Source: JBAXLO01 sp037134755 (lineage in GTDB: Bacteria; Bacteroidota; Bacteroidia; Bacteroidales; JACABE01). Taken from it: a stretch of 47,142 nucleotides of DNA. Location: assembly GCA_037134755.1 (NCBI GenBank), contig JBAXLO010000005.1, positions 1 through 47,142 on the forward strand, given 5' to 3'. The notes under the pieces were generated by a model. The model was given only the letters and a program-made list of their open reading frames with translations. It had not been told where the DNA came from and did no database searches. This document shows, one piece after another, positions 42,098 to 47,142 of this stretch; the stretch's first letter is position 1; every line of letters starts with the position of its first letter. Position numbers and translations under genes: made by a program.

Positions 42098-45000
42098 TTG
42101 CAAATTTCTGATTTAACCGATCACTATAAAGATGATCCTCGTTTTGATAAATTATTTGAGCAAATAAATTCGGGTGCGCATGCCCGTTTTCATTTAAAAG
42201 GTCTCATTGGCTCGTCGTTATCGCTGGCTGCTTATACTATTATTGAGAGATTAAACGGTATTCATCTCTTTATTTTGAATGATAAAGAGGCTGCGGCATA
42301 TTTTTATAATGATATAGAGAATCTTTGGCAGGAGGCGGAGGAAGATTATACCAATAAGCGGATTTTGTTTTATCCTACCTCCTACAAAAGGCCATATCAG
42401 GTTGCCGAAACTGACAATGCCAACGTGCTTTTGCGCTCTGAGGTGCTTAATCGGTTGAGTTCGCAGCCCGAAATGGCAATAGTTGTTACCTATCCCGAAG
42501 CTCTCACCGAAAAGGTTATTACTAAAAAGAATTTTATTAGTAATGTATTAAAGCTTAAGAAAGGCGAGAATGTAAATCATGATTTTATTACTGATTTATT
42601 GATAGAATATGAGTTTGAGCATGTCGATTTTGTTACTTCACCCGGTCAGTTTTCGGTGCGTGGAGGCATTATAGATGTATTTTCTTTTAGCAATGATTAT
42701 CCGTATCGAATAGAGTTCTTTGGTGATGAGGTTGAGTCGTTAAGGAGTTTTGATCCGGTAACTCAACTATCGGTTCAGCATCTTGAAACCATAGCAATTA
42801 TCCCCGATATTCAACATCATAAGTTTAGTGAGCAAAGAGATAGTTTACTTGAATTTATAAATAAACCTGCGTGTCTTTGGATTGAGAATATACAGTTTGC
42901 TGCCGAACGTATAGAGCTCGAATTTGAGAAAGCTGTTAAAGCTTTCGCTGAAATTACGGTAGATACAGGGCACAAAAAGCCTGAAGAATTATATATTACC
43001 AATAAAGATTTCTTTAAAGAGATACTTAATTTTTCGATTATCGAGACTTCCACGCAAAGTTTCATGGAAAATAATGAAGAAATTGAGTTCAATACTTCGC
43101 CTCAACCTCTTTTTAGTAAGAACTTTGAGTTGCTGTTCTTAAATCTATTAGAGAATATTGATAAAGGTTATAAAAATCTTATCCTTTCGGAGAATCCAAA
43201 GCAAATTGATCGTTTAAATCGTATCTTTTTTGATATAAATAAAGGCAAGGAACTCCCCGGCTACAGTGCGATGAAACTTAGTCTGCACGAGGGCTTTATT
43301 GATAATGATAAGATGTTTTGTTGCTATACCGATCATCAGATATTTGAACGTTATCATCGCTTTAAGCTTCACGATCAGTATGCCACTAAAGAAGCAATTA
43401 CTATTAATGAACTTCAAGAGCTAAAACCAGGAGATTATGTTACTCATATTGATCATGGGGTAGGACGTTTTGGAGGTTTGGAGAAGATAAATAACAATGG
43501 TAAGGAACAAGAGGCTATCAGGCTGGTGTATAAGGATAATGATATACTTTATGTGAGCATACATTCCCTGCATCGCATCACCAGATATACCGGTAAAGAG
43601 GGCGCTTTGCCATCTCTCAACAAGCTTGGTTCGGCTGCGTGGCAAAATCTTAAAAATAAGACCAAACAGCGTGTTAAAGACATTGCCAAAGACCTTATTA
43701 AATTATATGCTGAACGCAAATCGGCAAAAGGTCATGCTTTTAGTGGTGATAATTACCTGCAAAATGAGTTGGAGGCTTCCTTTATTTACGAAGATACTCC
43801 CGATCAGTTAAAGGCAACTAACGATGTAAAGAGGGATATGGAAGAAGAGTACCCTATGGATAGGCTTGTGTGTGGCGATGTTGGCTTTGGCAAGACCGAA
43901 GTGGCGATTCGTGCAGCATTTAAATCTGTAGCTGATAGTAAGCAGGTTGCGGTGTTGGTCCCTACTACCATTTTAGCTTTGCAGCATTACAAAACTTTCA
44001 GCGAACGTCTGCAGGATTTTCCTTGTAAGATAGAATATATCAACAGGTTTAAGACTACTGCTCAAAAGAATCAGATTCTTAAAGATCTTGCCTCTGGTAA
44101 AATAGATATACTTATAGGTACCCACCGAATTGTTAGCAAAGATATACAGTTTAAAGATCTTGGCTTACTTATTGTTGACGAGGAACAGAAGTTTGGTGTC
44201 TCTGTCAAAGAAAAGCTAAAACAGATGAAGATTAATGTTGATACACTTACCCTAACAGCTACGCCTATTCCTCGTACTTTACAGTTTAGTTTGATGGGTG
44301 CCCGCGATCTTTCCATTATTAACACTCCTCCTGCTAATAGATATCCTGTGCACACCGAGTTGCATGTGTTTGAAGAGGAAATTATACGTGATGCCATCAT
44401 GCATGAAGTGTCTCGTGGCGGACAGGTTTTCTTTGTGCACAACAGGGTTCAGAATATTATGGAAGTAGCCGGAATGATTCAACGATTGGTTCCTGATGTT
44501 AAGATTTGTGTTGGACATGGGCAAATGGATGGGCATAAACTAGAGCAAATTATGCTTGATTTTATTGATGGGGAGTATGATGTTTTGCTTGCTACTACTA
44601 TTATTGAGAATGGTTTGGACATTCCTAATGCCAATACTATTATTATTAACGATGCGCATATGTTCGGCTTGTCCGATCTGCATCAATTAAGGGGTAGGGT
44701 AGGGCGTAGTAATAAAAAATCTTTCTGTTATCTGATGGCTCCTCCGCTTTCGGTGCTTACTGAGGAGGCTCGTAAGCGATTGAAAGCCATTGAGGACTTT
44801 GCTGAGATAGGTTCGGGTTTTAATATTGCTATGAAAGATTTAGATATTCGTGGCGCCGGTAATATACTTGGCGCTGAGCAAAGTGGATTCATCTCCGAGA
44901 TAGGATTTGATATGTATCATAAGATATTAGATGAAGCTATAGCAGAGTTGAAGGAAACTGACTTTAAAGGGCTTTATGAAGAGGAATATACTAAAGACTT

Positions 45001-45454
45001 TGTTAAGGAATGTCAGATTGAAACGGATCTTGAGTTGCTTATTACCAACGAATATATTCAGAATACTACCGAAAGATTAAACTTATACAAACAGTTGGAT
45101 AGTCTTGAAACCGATGCAGAGCTTGTTATTTTTGCCAATCAGCTTATTGACCGTTTTGGGCCATTGCCTGATGAAACTAAGGAACTTATTGATGCTATCA
45201 CGCTTCGTCGTTTGGCTAAGGAAACCGGCTTGGAAAAGATTATACTCAAACAAAATAAGTTTATAGGTTTCTTTATTAATAATCAGGAGTCACTTTTTTA
45301 TCAATCCGAAAACTTTGGCAAGGTTATAGCTTATATTCAGATGCATCCGCGAGCAGGTGTGATGAAAGAGAATAAAGGCAGGCTGACTATTACCTTTAAT
45401 TCTGTATCTAAGATTAGTCAGGCATTAGAGATTATGCGGGAAATTATAAAATAA
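42098..45454 (+). CDS. mfd: Transcription-repair coupling factor
   Basis: Removes RNA polymerase stalled at DNA lesions and recruits UvrA for strand-specific repair. It is 1118 residues, normal for the phylum. A UvrB-like N-terminal region (about 1-400) is followed by the RNA-polymerase interaction domain (about 440-505; LKPGDYVTHIDHGVGRFGGLEKI) and then the SF2 translocase: GDVGFGKTE with Lys599, LLIVDEEQKFGV (DEEQ), TATPIPRTL, IENGLDIPNANTIIINDA, QLRGRVGRS. The C-terminal TRCF domain comes last (FGPLPDETKELIDA). The start is TTG: an in-frame stop lies at 42092-42094, two codons upstream, and no ATG occurs before homologous sequence begins. It stands alone with its own promoter. Confidence 0.95.
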   Translation: MQISDLTDHYKDDPRFDKLFEQINSGAHARFHLKGLIGSSLSLAAYTIIERLNGIHLFILNDKEAAAYFYNDIENLWQEAEEDYTNKRILFYPTSYKRPYQVAETDNANVLLRSEVLNRLSSQPEMAIVVTYPEALTEKVITKKNFISNVLKLKKGENVNHDFITDLLIEYEFEHVDFVTSPGQFSVRGGIIDVFSFSNDYPYRIEFFGDEVESLRSFDPVTQLSVQHLETIAIIPDIQHHKFSEQRDSLLEFINKPACLWIENIQFAAERIELEFEKAVKAFAEITVDTGHKKPEELYITNKDFFKEILNFSIIETSTQSFMENNEEIEFNTSPQPLFSKNFELLFLNLLENIDKGYKNLILSENPKQIDRLNRIFFDINKGKELPGYSAMKLSLHEGFIDNDKMFCCYTDHQIFERYHRFKLHDQYATKEAITINELQELKPGDYVTHIDHGVGRFGGLEKINNNGKEQEAIRLVYKDNDILYVSIHSLHRITRYTGKEGALPSLNKLGSAAWQNLKNKTKQRVKDIAKDLIKLYAERKSAKGHAFSGDNYLQNELEASFIYEDTPDQLKATNDVKRDMEEEYPMDRLVCGDVGFGKTEVAIRAAFKSVADSKQVAVLVPTTILALQHYKTFSERLQDFPCKIEYINRFKTTAQKNQILKDLASGKIDILIGTHRIVSKDIQFKDLGLLIVDEEQKFGVSVKEKLKQMKINVDTLTLTATPIPRTLQFSLMGARDLSIINTPPANRYPVHTELHVFEEEIIRDAIMHEVSRGGQVFFVHNRVQNIMEVAGMIQRLVPDVKICVGHGQMDGHKLEQIMLDFIDGEYDVLLATTIIENGLDIPNANTIIINDAHMFGLSDLHQLRGRVGRSNKKSFCYLMAPPLSVLTEEARKRLKAIEDFAEIGSGFNIAMKDLDIRGAGNILGAEQSGFISEIGFDMYHKILDEAIAELKETDFKGLYEEEYTKDFVKECQIETDLELLITNEYIQNTTERLNLYKQLDSLETDAELVIFANQLIDRFGPLPDETKELIDAITLRRLAKETGLEKIILKQNKFIGFFINNQESLFYQSENFGKVIAYIQMHPRAGVMKENKGRLTITFNSVSKISQALEIMREIIK

Positions 45455-45457
45455 ATT

Positions 45458-45500
45458 ACTAATTACGAATTACGCCTGCCTGCCGGTAGGCAGGAATTAC
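45458..45500. repeat. Dispersed AATTACG motif with a CCTGCC palindrome
   Basis: TAATTACGAATTACG is followed by the near-palindrome CCTGCCTGCCGGTAGGCAGG (about 45472-45491) and AATTAC. Relatives of the palindrome appear near 46988 (CCTACCTGCCGACAG) and 47025 (TGCCTGCCGTTAGGCA), so it is a dispersed REP-like element. The spot follows the mfd stop and could also act as its transcription end. Confidence 0.6.
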
Positions 45501-45615
45501 AATTTTTTTATTAGTAGTTTAGGAACTTACAAATAAGATTTTATTTACGGGATTAACAATTGATTAATTCTTTCAGCCGACTGTATTATTTTATGTTCTT
45601 ACAGCATCAAATAAA

Positions 45616-45860
45616 CTTCGGCAAACCCTTCTTAAACTTCGGATTGCATTTCTTATAATTCGGTATGCTCTTTTTATGTTTCGGATTGCATTTCTTATAC
45701 TTCGGTATACAGATTATATATTTCGGCATACGAATATTATACTTCGGTATACAGTTTTTACACTTCGGTATACGATTTTATTTGTTCGGTATGCTCTTTT
45801 TACACTTCGGCATGCATTTCTTATACTTCGGCATACGAATTATATATTTTAGAAAGGTGT
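45616..45860. repeat. 21-bp tandem array with CTTCGG core, 11 units in strict phase
   Basis: CTTCGG or a one-base variant begins at 45616, 45637, 45658, 45679, 45700, 45721, 45742, 45763, 45784, 45805 and 45826, every step 21 bases, with a decayed copy at 45847. After the core, TATAC or related hexamers follow, then variable A/T-rich bases. No indel has occurred although the inner bases vary. The open frame through it is a consequence of the period (hydrophobic heptads such as FLYFGIQ). The remaining spacer up to 45980 is AT-rich. Confidence 0.93.
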
Positions 45861-45980
45861 TTTTATTTAACTTTAAGTAATTTATTATCTTAAAGCAGGC
45901 TTAACAACTTTACAACAGAGTATTTATCACTTTACTTAAAGAAATAAAGTTGTCGAGCTTGCTAGTAAGACTATTGTATA

Positions 45981-46838
45981 TTAATACATTGTTTCAGGTG
46001 TTCTGTCTTTTTTCTTTATAAGATTAGGAAATGGAAGACCTTTTACTTCTTTATATTCCGCACTTTTTATACCATATTTACTGGCAACGTATTTTTTTGC
46101 TTGTGTATAAAGAAAACGTGAACCTTTTGTGTTCTCAAAAAAAGAAAGATTCCTTTTTTTACGTGCCAAATTAGTTGCAAATATTGCAGCTTCAGCAGCT
46201 ACATTAAGTGGAGCCAAACTGTTGTAATAAGCCATTAAGCTGGCAATTGTCAGTCGGAGCTCGTTAGGATTGTAAGCTGTTTGACCACTTAAGTAGGTAA
46301 CAAATTTAAAGAAATTACCTGTACGACCACTAAATTGTTGTTCCGAAACCGAATTACGTCTTATAGCATTAACCTCAGCATCACTGCTAGTTACTACACC
46401 CGACCCGTCAGTTGCCTGAACAGGGTCACTTTTGATAGATATTATTCTGATACTAAAAACACCTTTAGCCAAATTAATAGCTATCAAAATCTGAGCAGGA
46501 GTAACACCTTCTGACGCCTTAAAAGCATTCAACGCATCAGTTGTAAATGCTTTCATCAGATCATAAGCTTCTTGACGTGCAAGTTGTGTTTCCTTTTCGG
46601 GATTTATTGTTGCTGTTACATTATTATTATCAGTAAGTATTTGTTTTTGTACTTGTATCAATTTCGCCAAACTAATATTTGGATTAGCCGGATCATACTC
46701 TATTCCCAGCACACCTAAAGCTGCTATTAGTTTGTCGCCGTTGCCTATATAACCATCAAACGAATGATGTTTGCGAACTTTTTTTACTATTGCAATTTCA
46801 GCAGATATCAAACCTACTGTTTTTACTATTTTTTTCAT
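45981..46838 (-). CDS. Hypothetical protein, mainly helical
   Basis: A 285-residue protein that I do not recognise. It opens MKKIVKTVGLISAEIAIVKKVRKHHSFDGYIGNGD, with a weak hydrophobic stretch but no clear signal-peptide cleavage site. The remainder is rich in Ala, Leu and Lys with helical segments (ARQEAYDLMKAFTTDALNAF; PLNVAAEAAIFATNLARKKRNL). A basic C-terminus ends in KKKDRTPETMY. It resembles the many Bacteroidota-specific hypothetical proteins with mixed helical content. It faces a 21-bp array on its 3' side and a dispersed repeat on its 5' side. No -7 box was found at a convincing position. Confidence 0.65.
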   Translation of the reverse strand: MKKIVKTVGLISAEIAIVKKVRKHHSFDGYIGNGDKLIAALGVLGIEYDPANPNISLAKLIQVQKQILTDNNNVTATINPEKETQLARQEAYDLMKAFTTDALNAFKASEGVTPAQILIAINLAKGVFSIRIISIKSDPVQATDGSGVVTSSDAEVNAIRRNSVSEQQFSGRTGNFFKFVTYLSGQTAYNPNELRLTIASLMAYYNSLAPLNVAAEAAIFATNLARKKRNLSFFENTKGSRFLYTQAKKYVASKYGIKSAEYKEVKGLPFPNLIKKKDRTPETMY

Positions 46839-46907
46839 ATGGATAAAAGTTTAAAAAATAAATGAATTAATTTAAATTATTTCCGGTCCCCAAGCGTAGT
46901 CGAGGGG

Positions 46908-46972
46908 TAATTGTTAATTGTTAATTGTTTTCAACTTCAAGTACTTCAAGTATTTTAAGTACTTCAAGTACT
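46908..46972. repeat. Composite dispersed intergenic repeat, copy 2 (inverted)
   Basis: The reverse complement of 46908-46972 reads AGTACTTGAAGTACTT and so on, close to 26267-26341, ending with AATTAAC repeats in place of AATTACG. It is followed by CCGTAATTCC, the CCTGCC-type palindromes and a TTAATTA microsatellite to about 47080. From 46839 to the window end no gene is seen. Confidence 0.7.
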
Positions 46973-47142
46973 CTATTTCCGTAATTCCTACCTGCCGACA
47001 GATAAGTTTAATTATTAATTACTTGCCTGCCGTTAGGCATGGTTAATTATTAATTATTAATTATTAATTATTAATTGAAAGAGTCTTCTTCCTTTTGAAA
47101 AGGTGTTGAGAAGAGAAGAAATTTGTTTTTTACCTGAGAATA

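Noticed and set aside
45665..45880. 71-residue FLYFGIQ-type hydrophobic heptad frame
   Set aside because: Array by-product; no ribosome-binding or promoter context.

Overview
The window looks like a chromosomal piece of an AT-rich, probably anaerobic member of the Bacteroidota. Five genes end in a type IX secretion (T9SS) type A sorting domain, and there is one stand-alone CHU_C-type domain. Promoters repeatedly show the Bacteroidota -7 box TAnnTTTG. prfB, mfd, glmS, a DUF4270 lipoprotein beside a short glycogen synthase, a DUF5916 protein and a TonB-linked barrel of the OMP_b-brl type all fit this phylum. A two-subunit 2-oxoacid:ferredoxin oxidoreductase and a MeaB GTPase point to ferredoxin-based, propionate/succinate-type metabolism.

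Layout. 1-0.5 kb: a 41/42-bp tandem hairpin array. 0.67-4.5 kb: a secreted caspase-fold protein, then glmS. 4.7-6.1 kb: an MFS carrier on the minus strand. 6.2-8.6 kb: tadA, meaB and rnhA on the plus strand. 8.6-9.3 kb: a HEPN/MNT toxin-antitoxin pair, followed by a second copy of the rnhA 3' end. 9.5-12.8 kb: prfB with a programmed +1 frameshift, then a DUF5916 protein. 12.8-14.07 kb: a gene-poor spacer holding two phased repeat arrays, a promoter, a nested hairpin RNA candidate with a Thr/Ile/Leu-rich mini-ORF, and the broken 3' end of a methylmalonyl-CoA epimerase gene. 14.07-20.3 kb (minus strand): a MutS-like membrane ATPase, a TonB-type barrel, a class I glutamine amidotransferase-like hydrolase and a CHU_C lipoprotein. 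20.3-20.96 kb: a spacer with a probable sigma54-type small RNA gene. 20.96-23.2 kb: DUF4270 lipoprotein and glycogen synthase. 23.4-26.3 kb: korA-korB. 26.4-38.7 kb: mainly T9SS cargo, including a 1645-residue C25-type protein, plus an unknown protein and a MORN-type repeat protein. 38.8-41.4 kb: a CBM9-like lipoprotein with an aldehyde dehydrogenase. 42.1-45.5 kb: mfd. 46-46.8 kb: an unknown protein.

The most unusual signal is between the genes. Six intergenic tandem arrays with different sequences all have periods of about 21 bp or twice that (41-42 bp). In four of them a CTTCG/CGAAG core stays in strict phase while the rest of the unit drifts. Other points of interest are the HEPN/MNT pair inserted between two rnhA tails that differ only at synonymous sites, the small RNA candidate at 20.7 kb, and the structured leader at 13.1-13.4 kb. 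No tRNA, rRNA, transposase, integrase or CRISPR array was recognised. All assignments come from reading the sequence; no database search was run.
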